From Balneolales bacterium (lineage in GTDB: Bacteria; Bacteroidota; Rhodothermia; Balneolales; Natronogracilivirgulaceae), in the NCBI GenBank assembly GCA_007127665.1, contig SKYY01000018.1, positions 1 through 8,884 of the forward strand: a stretch of DNA of 8,884 nucleotides, in the 5' to 3' direction. Below the pieces are notes generated by a model that saw nothing but the letters and a program-made list of their open reading frames with translations, made no database searches and was not told the origin of the DNA. Positions 1 through 6,988 of the stretch are shown here, piece after piece. The number at the start of each line of letters is the position of its first letter. Within the stretch, counting starts at the first letter, position 1. The position numbers and the translations under genes are program-made.

Positions 1-1
1 A

Positions 2-502
2 TGGGTGCAGCGGGAAGTGAGCGTCTCGGTGCTGCCGCAGTCGTTTGAGCGCAGCGGCAAGACCCGGAGTTACGCGGTTGCCACCGGGCGGCTGATGATG
101 CGCCTGCCCTGGCAATGCCGGGTTTTTGAGTACTGGATCGGAGGGGAGGCGGGGTATGTTCCGCTGGCCCCGACACCGGCTTCTGCCGGATTCGCCGTTG
201 ATGAAAGCAGAACGCTGATCGGACCCTCCGCGGTGGCCTGGCAGGTCGCGGCTTATGCCAACGGGCTGACGGACCGGCACCGCATTGGCGTACTTTACGG
301 GCAGACCGAACCGCAATGGCTGGTATCGAGCAGTTTTCGTCCGAACAACACGATGTCCGAAGTCCGGTACCGTTTTACATTTTCGCAACGGCTGAATTTT
401 GAGGCGCGGTATCGTTTTCGCACGGACCTGTTCCGCCCGGCCGGCGCCGAATACACCCGTCAGGACCGTGATTTCTACGCCCGCATCACCTGGCGTTTCT
501 GA
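2..502 (+). CDS. Putative outer-membrane beta-barrel protein, C-terminal fragment (5' end outside window)
   Basis: The frame is open from base 2 to a TGA at 500-502, giving 166 residues. The true start lies left of the window, so the GTG at 5-7 should not be taken as a start. The last 60 or so residues alternate hydrophobic/aromatic and polar residues (for example VRYRFTFSQRLNFEARYRFR) and the protein ends in TWRF. A terminal aromatic residue on an alternating strand is the usual signature of an outer-membrane barrel recognised by the BAM machinery. A role as porin or large barrel (for example the barrel part of a DUF5916-type protein) is possible, but the specific family is not recognised. 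The gene is visibly more GC-rich than everything to its right, which suggests it is resident chromosome and that the accessory region begins just after its stop. It converges with the minus-strand operon. Confidence 0.55.
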   Translation, partial: WVQREVSVSVLPQSFERSGKTRSYAVATGRLMMRLPWQCRVFEYWIGGEAGYVPLAPTPASAGFAVDESRTLIGPSAVAWQVAAYANGLTDRHRIGVLYGQTEPQWLVSSSFRPNNTMSEVRYRFTFSQRLNFEARYRFRTDLFRPAGAEYTRQDRDFYARITWRF

Positions 503-542
503 GGGGGTGGGGGTATCGCAGCCTTCCGCGTGAGCCGCATCC

Positions 543-563
543 AAAAAAGCCTTTGAAATGGCT
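543..563 (-). terminator. Weak candidate intrinsic terminator of the minus-strand operon
   Basis: Read on the minus strand, AGCC (563-560) can pair with GGCT (551-548) across an 8-nt loop, with two or so further A-T pairs possible inside if one base bulges. A run of six T follows directly (548-543). The stem is short, so this is only a candidate. It lies about 80 bp after the stop of the 194-residue gene, in the 143-bp convergent gap at 503-645, where I see nothing else. Confidence 0.3.
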
Positions 564-645
564 GATGAATCTCGATTTTAAATTGTGAGCAGGGCGCCGA
601 ACATCCACAGGAAAACTCCGGGGTTGTTTGCGGACGGTTTTTTTC

Positions 646-1230
646 TCAATCCTGAATAAAAACCATTTCCGACCAGAACGCCAGGCAATGCTCCAGAAAC
701 TCTTTGGTTTGATGGAGTGGATCAGGAAATGGAGGTGCATATTTGCCGGGGAAAACGGTAATCAGAGTTGGGAACGGATGCTTGGCTATGATGGCATGCA
801 GTTCCCATGTTGGAAAATTCCGGAGGGTCCTGGCTGTCCTTATTTTGTATCCATTCCTTTCCGAGTTCCGCAGCGTTTTTCGCTCTTCATCGGAAAGTTG
901 GTCTGTGTGCACAAGTCCCTCGAAACCAATGCCAAGGGGAAAAGAATCAGAAGAAAAACGGAATGCCAGCCGGTATTTTTGAGGATCATGGTGTGCCGAT
1001 GTTTCAGCCAAATGCTCAAAGCTGCAAAGCTTTTCAAAAAGCGAGGATGGATGTGACGTAAACTCCGGGTGAAATCTTGATCCTGGTAGTTTTGCCGACT
1101 CCAGAACATAGTCGAGACCTTTTCCTGATTCATCAGCCAGCCAGCGCAGATAATCATTCGGTATGTCACGAAAATGATGCAGTGCGTGGAGCTGATTTTC
1201 AACCGGAAACCTTATGTTTCTAAGGGTCAT
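646..1230 (-). CDS. Unrecognised 194-residue protein, second gene of the CorA-like operon
   Basis: I chose the ATG at 1230-1228 because it overlaps the TGA of the preceding gene (1229-1227) as ATGA, the usual mark of translational coupling. The frame extends further upstream to 1338, but only inside the preceding gene. No strong Shine-Dalgarno is visible; the upstream stretch is simply A-rich (GAAAAAGAA). The protein is soluble-looking, with no signal peptide or membrane segment. It has a helical first half (residues 12-80), a segment around residues 95-107 (FSSDSFPLGIGFEGLV region), and a C-terminal stretch with LHAII (144-148) and FPGKYAPPFP (160-169). That last motif faintly recalls small toxin-like domains, but I cannot name a family and assign no function. 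The coupling implies roughly fixed stoichiometry with the membrane protein, so it may be its partner, effector or inhibitor. This is inference. Confidence 0.75.
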   Translation of the reverse strand: MTLRNIRFPVENQLHALHHFRDIPNDYLRWLADESGKGLDYVLESAKLPGSRFHPEFTSHPSSLFEKLCSFEHLAETSAHHDPQKYRLAFRFSSDSFPLGIGFEGLVHTDQLSDEERKTLRNSERNGYKIRTARTLRNFPTWELHAIIAKHPFPTLITVFPGKYAPPFPDPLHQTKEFLEHCLAFWSEMVFIQD

Positions 1231-2501
1231 TTCTTTTTCAGCATATAGATTACACCGAGAATAACTCCAAGGAAAAAGAGAAAACTGAAGGTGTTGTAAT
1301 AGATATCCCTGTTGCCTCCCAGTACGGCCGAAGCCCATTCGGAACCATCGTAAACAGCAGAAAAAACGGCCAGAAAGGCCACCACCAAAAGAGCGTTTTT
1401 AATTCGTCTCTCATTGCTCTCTTCTTGATGTTTCCGTTTTTTCTCCTTCAGTGCCGCGTCCCGGTCAATAGCTTTCTTTAGCTTTTCAAGCTCAAGTTCC
1501 AGATTCAGGCTGTGTCTGATCTTGTCATAGATTACCTGAGGCAGAAAGTTGTGCGAAATCTGGTCGAAATTGAAATCGCGGTCAAATTTGTAGAACTCCT
1601 CGTCAAGAGTACTGTGGTCTGCAGGGTCGTGAAATCTTTTGTTGAGCTCAATGAGATAATTCTTGGCAAACAGGGCACTCACATAGATAAACCGGAAGTA
1701 CTTGGTTTCCCAATTGTAATTGTACACACTGCCCTTGTGAAGCACGGTAAAGGTGTCAAAAAGCGCGAGTGCTGACCAGTTATCGAATACGGCAACCCTG
1801 TTTTCCTGATGCAGGCTCTCGAAGTAGGATGTATCGGGCCTGAGGGATGGTATTTTGCCTTCCCCGATGGACGACCCCACGGGAGAACAGGTAGCCATGT
1901 CAAAAAGCAGGTGGTCTCTCGTGTATTTCCCGGAGAATGTGAAATCATGTTCGATTACAGTAAATGCCTTCTGCTTGTTGCCGTTGAGAAGGGGTTCTGT
2001 CACATCGAATGGTAAACACGGGTTCGAAAAAATCTGCTGTTCCAGGCGGTTATTACGAACGGCATTTATCAAAAAGCTGATGTCATCAAAGGTTTTTTCC
2101 ATGAAACGAATCCTGAAGGCAACAATCCCGATCCCATGTGGGAACAGGAAAAAGTCTGCATAGTCTATCTCAAGATGATGCTCACCTACCGTTATCGGCT
2201 GCGATAGAGGCAGGGTGTAAGCCTGTTTCAGCTCTTCCGGATGTGAATCGGTTTTTCCAAGGAGGCAATTGGCAAAAGAAGAGTAAAAATAGTCATTGAA
2301 ATCCTCGTGAAGATTTTGCGACTTGACGCCGGTTTCGTCATTGTAATGTAAGTTGGGCTGGTTGTCACGAAAAGTGTGTGCCTGCCATGGAATAAGTCCA
2401 TTACGGCGAGAGGATTTTCCTGATACGGGCTGGTACCTGAAAGCATTGCAAAATATCGTATATGCCTGCAGTGGAACCGATGTGCTGATTTCTTCTACCA
2501 T
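1227..2501 (-). CDS. CorA-like protein with two C-terminal membrane segments, first gene of divergent operon
   Basis: This 424-residue protein starts at the ATG at 2501-2499. An in-frame stop lies about 45 bp upstream with no other ATG between, so the start is constrained, although its ribosome-binding site is poor. Residues 1 to about 270 are a mixed soluble region. Residues of about 275-365 look helical and highly charged, ending in a coiled-coil-like stretch (LELELEKLKKAIDRD, then Lys/Glu-rich). Two hydrophobic segments follow at about 370-384 and 403-421, and the tail is KKK. A large cytoplasmic domain, a long helix and two terminal membrane helices are the layout of the CorA divalent-cation channel superfamily. 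The GMN signature expected after the first membrane helix is not visible; the connecting loop reads DGSEWASAVLGGNRD. It is therefore probably a divergent family member or a convergent architecture rather than a magnesium transporter. CorA-like proteins occur as membrane effectors with type III CRISPR systems. Here the divergent STAND NTPase suggests a defence effector, which is inference. Confidence 0.7.
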   Translation of the reverse strand: MVEEISTSVPLQAYTIFCNAFRYQPVSGKSSRRNGLIPWQAHTFRDNQPNLHYNDETGVKSQNLHEDFNDYFYSSFANCLLGKTDSHPEELKQAYTLPLSQPITVGEHHLEIDYADFFLFPHGIGIVAFRIRFMEKTFDDISFLINAVRNNRLEQQIFSNPCLPFDVTEPLLNGNKQKAFTVIEHDFTFSGKYTRDHLLFDMATCSPVGSSIGEGKIPSLRPDTSYFESLHQENRVAVFDNWSALALFDTFTVLHKGSVYNYNWETKYFRFIYVSALFAKNYLIELNKRFHDPADHSTLDEEFYKFDRDFNFDQISHNFLPQVIYDKIRHSLNLELELEKLKKAIDRDAALKEKKRKHQEESNERRIKNALLVVAFLAVFSAVYDGSEWASAVLGGNRDIYYNTFSFLFFLGVILGVIYMLKKK

Positions 2502-2676
2502 TCGCTTGCTTCGGTTGATAACTTTTTGAAAAGATGTTTCGGGCTATGCTTGCCGCATCATGTAATTTGTATAATTAAATCGGTAAATTAAACTTATTAT
2601 TAATTTTTATCAGCTTTGTCAAAGCCGGGCAGAGAGGGTTTTCGGGAATAATAATTTCTAAAGGAGTTCATCAAAT
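2502..2676. promoter_or_regulatory. Divergent promoter region between the CorA-like operon and the STAND gene
   Basis: The 175 bp between the two divergent starts must carry promoters for both directions. The middle (about 2560-2610) is strongly AT-rich. A perfect TATAAT lies at 2570-2575 on the plus strand, 101 bp upstream of the STAND start, but no convincing -35 box sits 16-18 bp before it. AAATTAA (2585-2591) and TTAATTT (2600-2606) form a 7-bp inverted repeat. A ribosome-binding site AAGGAG at 2661-2666 precedes the STAND ATG by 10 bases and fixes that start. No comparable site precedes the minus-strand start. Confidence 0.55.
2613..2625. promoter_or_regulatory. 13-bp palindrome, candidate operator
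   Basis: GCTTTG-T-CAAAGC is a perfect 6-bp inverted repeat around one base. It lies 51 bp upstream of the STAND start, just downstream of the AT-rich core. Its spacer is too short for a hairpin, so protein binding is the more natural reading. No regulator gene is apparent in this three-gene cassette. Confidence 0.3.
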
Positions 2677-5600
2677 ATGGATATCCAGCAGTGGTTGAGC
2701 GAAATAGGTAAGGAAAAATATGTAAGAAACTTCAAAGAGCATGAAGTTGATTTTGATTACCTGATACATCTTGAGCGATTTGATCTGCTGGAAATGGGAA
2801 TTGCATCCCTGCCTGACCGCAAGGCGATCATGGCTGAAATCAAGCTTCTGAAACAAGGGCGGCAACCGGAATACAGGGAAAAGGAGGCGTCACCACAACA
2901 ACGGAATCCAGCCGATACTGCTCACCAGCCGAACCAAGCCGGTACTTCCGGGCACGGCGGATCCGGACTCAGCGGATCCGGGCACGGCGACGGGTATCAT
3001 AGCGGCCCGGAGAACGGTCCGGTCACTCAGATGAAGAAGGTTGCGGCCGAAGCTGTAGCCGAACAGAGTCCATCGGAAGCAGAAACTCTGAATTATAGCC
3101 ACTTGCCGTATCCGGCCGCCTGGCGTATCAAAAAACTGCAGGAGGCAATCGAAAGTGATGTGTCATGGTGGGATCGCGTGTCTTTCTACAAAGATGGTGT
3201 TGAGGCTGCTCTGAAAAGCTATGTCGGATATTTGATCGGGATTTATCTCCGCTCTTCGGTTCGGTGCAACGAATGTGATACCGCATTGCTGCGAAAACTG
3301 GCACGCCCATCCACAGGGACCTGGGTCGCTATTTTTGACCAGCTTATGAATCAGTTAAAGAATGAAAACGAACTGACGAGTTTGTTTTTAAACGTTTTTT
3401 ACAAGCAAAAAGGGGAGAAACTCGCGCCATCGGACTACATGAAGCAACTGAATGAATTCGTGCGGTTTCGAAACGAAATACATCATGGAGCCCGGCTCTC
3501 GGACGATCAGTACCGGAAAGAGTTGGAAAAGTACCTGCCGCAATTTGCTGAAATACTCAAAGAGACCCGCTTTTTGCAGGGTTATCCGGTTATTCAGCCG
3601 CAGAGCAAACAACAGGCTTTTTGTTGGACGGGAATAGAAACCGGGGTGGTTTCCGGCCATTTTTCCGAGCCGACCTTCGGCAAAACCGGCATCATGATTG
3701 ACAAGAAGTTTTTCAGGCTGGAGCCGTTTTTCATGGTTCATCAGGAAGAAGGCATGTCCAAATCAGCCCTGATGTATTACGATAGCCAGAAGTCCTTCAG
3801 CAAAAAAAAGCGCAGTCTTTATATGCTGGATTATGAGCAGGGAATGCGGATAGCATCCTATCCGCCGGTGATCGTTCTGGAAGAGCTCTTTCAGGAGTCC
3901 ATGCTTCAAAAAGTTTTCAATGCATTTCATGCGACCATTCTGAGCATCGACAAGCATGTGCGCAATTTTTCGGCCCTGCTGGACTCCTATGCGGATTTTT
4001 CCGGCCGATCCTTCGTGCTTGAAAAGATATCCGGATTCCGTGCCGCAAAAAGCAGCGGCATTTTTGCTGTCGTGGGTGAACCGGGGATCGGTAAAACGGC
4101 GCTTCTGGCCAATTTGATCGACCCCGCTACAGGTACACCCCATTATTTTTTCCGCGCCTCTTCCAATGTTTGTGATCCGGATGACTGTTTGTCGAGTCTG
4201 TATCATTTCCTGCTCAAGAAATACAATATCGAAAATGAGAATCCGCCATCCGGCCCTGCGGATATGCGCGTTCAGTTTGAAAACTTGCTCCACACCATCT
4301 CAATGTTGTTGCAACAGGGCCGGCAGGAAATCATCGTGATTGATGCGGTGGATGAGTCGGCGCTTACAAGCGACGGCAAATCAATGGCAGACCTTATACC
4401 GGCATTCCTTCCGGCTGATATCTTTTTTATTGTCAGTTCTGTATCGAATAGCCCGGTACTCGGTCAGCTGTCCACACGTGAAGATTTCTCTGAATATCGC
4501 ATCCTGGCTGACTCCGAGGAGAATCGTACCGATGCCTACGCGTATGTCGCCGCGAAATTGATGGACCATGTTCCGGCTGACAAACAGCGGCAGATTGCGG
4601 ATCTGGCCCGCTGGAATTTTCTCTTCATGAAACAGGTCACAACGGCAATTACGGAGGACGGATTCCCGGTTGGCAAAGTGAGTGAATTCCTTAAGGAAAA
4701 CTCCGGCCTGGAACAGTGGTACAATGGATTTTGGGAACGGTTAAAACAGAAACTGGACTCGCAGCCCGATAAACTTGAGGATATTACCTCTGTTTTGGGT
4801 GCCGTTTTTGCCGCTCGCGATCCCGTTACAAAAAATCAGATAACAGATACGCTTTCCATGAGCCCGCTTCGTTTCGACTGGTGCCTCCGATTTGTCGGGC
4901 AGTATCTGGAAACCATACCCGTTAACGAAGCAGGAGTGGGTGGGAAAACTTCAGACACCATTGTTTTTTATCGATTTTTCCACAGCAGTTTTACCGGGTT
5001 TCTGAAGAAAAGGGTAATACAAGACCCGAAATATTACCACAAATTGTGGGCTGCATCACTAAAAGACTGGTTAGATATGGATGGATTTGAGCAGACGTAC
5101 GCAATTCGAATGCTTCCGGAGCATCTTCATGAAAGCGGCCAGAAGGAAGCGCTGATTACACTCACAACGGATGTTGTTTTTACAGGTATCCGCTCACTGG
5201 ATGACTCCCATTTTGAGCTGGTCCGTTACTGGAAGGATGCCGATAAGAAGGTGATCCGGGATCGGGCCCGAAGTTCCGCAGAGGCAAATGCCGGAAAGAC
5301 GGACCTGCCGGTAAAACCGATACGCATGATGTTGAGTATGGGGGAGCTTTTTCAGCACATAGGAGAGTATGACGAAGCGCTCTGGTACTATCAGAAAGCA
5401 GGTAAAGTTGCAAGCAGGAAAGACCCGGAAGAGGAAGGGCATGTACTGTTGGCGACCGGCTGGTGTTATCGTCACATTGATAAATTTGATGACGCTATCG
5501 CTTCATTCCGGAAAGCCATCCCCAGATTTGAAAAAGCGGGTCGCCCCGACCTGATGGCCAGATGCTACTCAATCATGGGTATAAATCAATGGCAGAAGTT

Positions 5601-6351
5601 TCAGGATGTGCCTGCCATGGACAGTCTGAAGGAAGCGTTACAGCTTTTTGAACAGACACAGAATCGACGGAACCTGGCAGAGGCACATAACCACATGGGT
5701 ATCATACTGAGAGGCCTCGGGCTGTCGGACAAAGCCTTTTTTCACCTGAATGAGACGCGACGGCTGCTTGAAGAACTGAACGATCAGAAAGGTCTGGGGA
5801 AAGTGTTAAACAGCCTCGGTACCGCTTCGTGGTGGAGTGGCAATTACGAGAAGGCCCTCTCTTTCTACGCAGAAGCCAATGACATCAATGATCGCATCAA
5901 CCAACCCTATATCATGGGACTCACACAAAACAATCTGGGGTACATTCATCTGGAGATGGGCAACCCGGAGAAGGCGAAAGAAGCGTTTGACAAGGGGCGG
6001 TCGCTTCGGATAAAAATGAATATCGAAAGTTTTGAAATGATGGATGTCAGTGGGTTGGCACGGGCAGAACTCGAATCCGGCAATACAGACGAAGCCCTTG
6101 CCTTGTCCGGCCTGGCGATTGAAACTCTGGCCAAATACGACACGGTCGAGGACTTGCAAAGAGCATTTTTCAATCACGCCCTGATTCTTGACAAGGCCGG
6201 CAATCCGCGGGAAGCAGAAAAATACCTTGAAAAAGCCAGGAAAATCGTCCACGAGCGTGCAGACAAGATTGAGGACGCCGATCTCAAAAAAACATTTCTC
6301 GAGCAGGTCCCGCTGCATCGGGAGATTTTTGGCTATCAAACCGGATCGTAA
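2677..6351 (+). CDS. STAND NTPase: SAM - HEPN-like - NACHT - TPR, candidate anti-phage protein
   Basis: This is a 1224-residue protein with an unambiguous start (AAGGAG 10 bases upstream). Residues 1-62 form a sterile alpha motif (SAM) domain: W6, then GKEKYVRNF, FDLLEMGI and DRKAIMAEIKLLK. A low-complexity Gly/Ser/His linker follows at about 85-115. Residues of about 143-300 are a helical domain of the HEPN type, carrying RNEIHHG at 265-271, which fits the RNxxxH ribonuclease motif. A beta-rich segment follows (about 305-400). The NTPase has Walker A GEPGIGKT at 467-474 and Walker B IIVIDAVDE at 552-560, the NACHT/STAND pattern. The sensor-like segment is FFIVSSVS (583-590). From about 880 to 1190 there are roughly seven or eight TPR repeats (for example LGYIHLEMGNPEKAKEAF), ending with FLEQVPLHREIF, a tail common in TPR regulators. 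STAND proteins with C-terminal repeats, such as the Avs family, sense phage proteins, oligomerise and activate an N-terminal effector. Here the HEPN domain would be the effector and SAM an assembly or adaptor module. Domain calls are well supported; the defence role and the link to the divergent operon are inferred. Confidence 0.88.
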   Translation: MDIQQWLSEIGKEKYVRNFKEHEVDFDYLIHLERFDLLEMGIASLPDRKAIMAEIKLLKQGRQPEYREKEASPQQRNPADTAHQPNQAGTSGHGGSGLSGSGHGDGYHSGPENGPVTQMKKVAAEAVAEQSPSEAETLNYSHLPYPAAWRIKKLQEAIESDVSWWDRVSFYKDGVEAALKSYVGYLIGIYLRSSVRCNECDTALLRKLARPSTGTWVAIFDQLMNQLKNENELTSLFLNVFYKQKGEKLAPSDYMKQLNEFVRFRNEIHHGARLSDDQYRKELEKYLPQFAEILKETRFLQGYPVIQPQSKQQAFCWTGIETGVVSGHFSEPTFGKTGIMIDKKFFRLEPFFMVHQEEGMSKSALMYYDSQKSFSKKKRSLYMLDYEQGMRIASYPPVIVLEELFQESMLQKVFNAFHATILSIDKHVRNFSALLDSYADFSGRSFVLEKISGFRAAKSSGIFAVVGEPGIGKTALLANLIDPATGTPHYFFRASSNVCDPDDCLSSLYHFLLKKYNIENENPPSGPADMRVQFENLLHTISMLLQQGRQEIIVIDAVDESALTSDGKSMADLIPAFLPADIFFIVSSVSNSPVLGQLSTREDFSEYRILADSEENRTDAYAYVAAKLMDHVPADKQRQIADLARWNFLFMKQVTTAITEDGFPVGKVSEFLKENSGLEQWYNGFWERLKQKLDSQPDKLEDITSVLGAVFAARDPVTKNQITDTLSMSPLRFDWCLRFVGQYLETIPVNEAGVGGKTSDTIVFYRFFHSSFTGFLKKRVIQDPKYYHKLWAASLKDWLDMDGFEQTYAIRMLPEHLHESGQKEALITLTTDVVFTGIRSLDDSHFELVRYWKDADKKVIRDRARSSAEANAGKTDLPVKPIRMMLSMGELFQHIGEYDEALWYYQKAGKVASRKDPEEEGHVLLATGWCYRHIDKFDDAIASFRKAIPRFEKAGRPDLMARCYSIMGINQWQKFQDVPAMDSLKEALQLFEQTQNRRNLAEAHNHMGIILRGLGLSDKAFFHLNETRRLLEELNDQKGLGKVLNSLGTASWWSGNYEKALSFYAEANDINDRINQPYIMGLTQNNLGYIHLEMGNPEKAKEAFDKGRSLRIKMNIESFEMMDVSGLARAELESGNTDEALALSGLAIETLAKYDTVEDLQRAFFNHALILDKAGNPREAEKYLEKARKIVHERADKIEDADLKKTFLEQVPLHREIFGYQTGS
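2947..2989 (+). repeat. In-frame short direct repeats in the STAND linker
   Basis: TCCGGGCACGGCG occurs at 2947-2959 and again at 2977-2989, exactly 30 bp apart. GCGGATCCG also occurs twice within the same stretch (2957-2965 and 2972-2980). The repeats are in frame and encode the SGHG-rich linker between the SAM and HEPN-like domains, so the linker may vary in length between relatives by slippage. Confidence 0.6.
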
Positions 6352-6857
6352 GCATAAGCAAAGCGAAAGACACTTCACAGACCTGGATCGCCATCACCCT
6401 GTTGGTAATGAATCTGTCAAGACTGTCTGCAAACTCAGGCTGGGTGATTTTCTCAAAGAGCTGGAGTTGACAGAAGGCAAAGCAACCGGCATACCTCTTA
6501 TCAGAAAAGCACTGAAGGATAATGATTCGCCTGATCCTGTTTTTCGCAGTGATGACGCCAGAAGCTTTTTTAGGTGGAGTTTTTTATTCATCCGGCGTTT
6601 GAAGATGACCAAGGAAAAAGCAAGGATGCTTACCCTGAGGTAAAAGACGAATCTTCCAAAAGAAAAGGGGAACGAAGTATGCAGGCTGTCTTTTTTCTTA
6701 TAAAACAAAATCCATCCACTACCATTTCTGAATTAGCTTCTGAAATTGGTGTCTCAACCAGAAGTATCGAAAAGCAGCTTACCAAGCTCAAAGAGCAAAA
6801 AATGATTAGAAGAGTTGGTTCGCGTAAATCCGGTTATTGGGAAGTCATGGGCGATTC

Positions 6858-6883
6858 AAAGTTCGGAATAAAAGTTCGGAATA
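6858..6883 (+). repeat. Tandem 13-bp repeat AAAGTTCGGAATA
   Basis: Two perfect adjacent copies of AAAGTTCGGAATA (6858-6870 and 6871-6883) lie just after the winged-helix coding part. The unit is 13 bp, so the repeat breaks frame: the first copy reads KFGI and the second VRN. Removing one A would give KFGIKFGIK, a tandem peptide. The array is therefore probably a coding repeat that has gained a base, a second sign of decay. The core GTTCGGAATA recurs at 6974-6983, and in inverted form at 6949-6958. Confidence 0.7.
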
Positions 6884-6948
6884 AAAGTGTCTGTAAGCTA
6901 CATAATAGTCTACAAAACCTTATTATTATACAGCTTGTAAATCTTGTT

Positions 6949-6988
6949 TATTCCGAACAAATGTTCGTTGTAAGTTCGGAATATTTTT
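6949..6988 (+). terminator. Candidate intrinsic terminator with an alternative inner hairpin
   Basis: TATTCCGAAC (6949-6958) and GTTCGGAATA (6974-6983) are perfect 10-bp inverted repeats separated by 15 bases. Five T follow at 6984-6988, which suits termination on the plus strand. Inside, CGAAC (6954-6958) can instead pair with GTTCG (6963-6967) over a 4-base AAAT loop, so the two folds exclude each other. The stem is only 40 percent GC and the loop is long, so termination strength is uncertain. It would separate the STAND/pseudogene transcript from the AbiE module. Confidence 0.45.

Noticed and set aside
628..1061. Plus-strand open frames opposite the 194-residue gene
   Set aside because: They are antisense to a gene fixed by the ATGA coupling, and their translations are rich in Arg/Cys without domain features.
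1231..1338. Upstream in-frame extension of the 194-residue gene giving a 230-residue protein
   Set aside because: The extension lies wholly within the C-terminal coding part of the CorA-like gene, including its membrane helices. The ATGA overlap at 1230-1227 is the normal coupling geometry.
3763..4293. Minus-strand open frame of about 176 codons opposite the NACHT region
   Set aside because: It lies opposite the Walker A region of the STAND gene and has no recognisable domain.
5806..6378. Minus-strand open frame of about 190 codons opposite the TPR region
   Set aside because: It is antisense to well-supported TPR repeats, its translation shows no domain, and it has no ribosome-binding site. 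It is a shadow of the plus-strand gene.
6560..6580. Programmed -1 frameshift at the T6 run joining the two halves of the RecG-C-like gene
   Set aside because: A -1 slip in the T run reads TAG at 6571-6573 at once, and the run is not in the correct phase for a slippery heptamer. A net +2 shift would be needed, so loss of one base is simpler.
6858..6983. CRISPR array
   Set aside because: The repeated unit is only 10-13 bp, two copies are tandem without spacers, one is inverted, and spacing is irregular.
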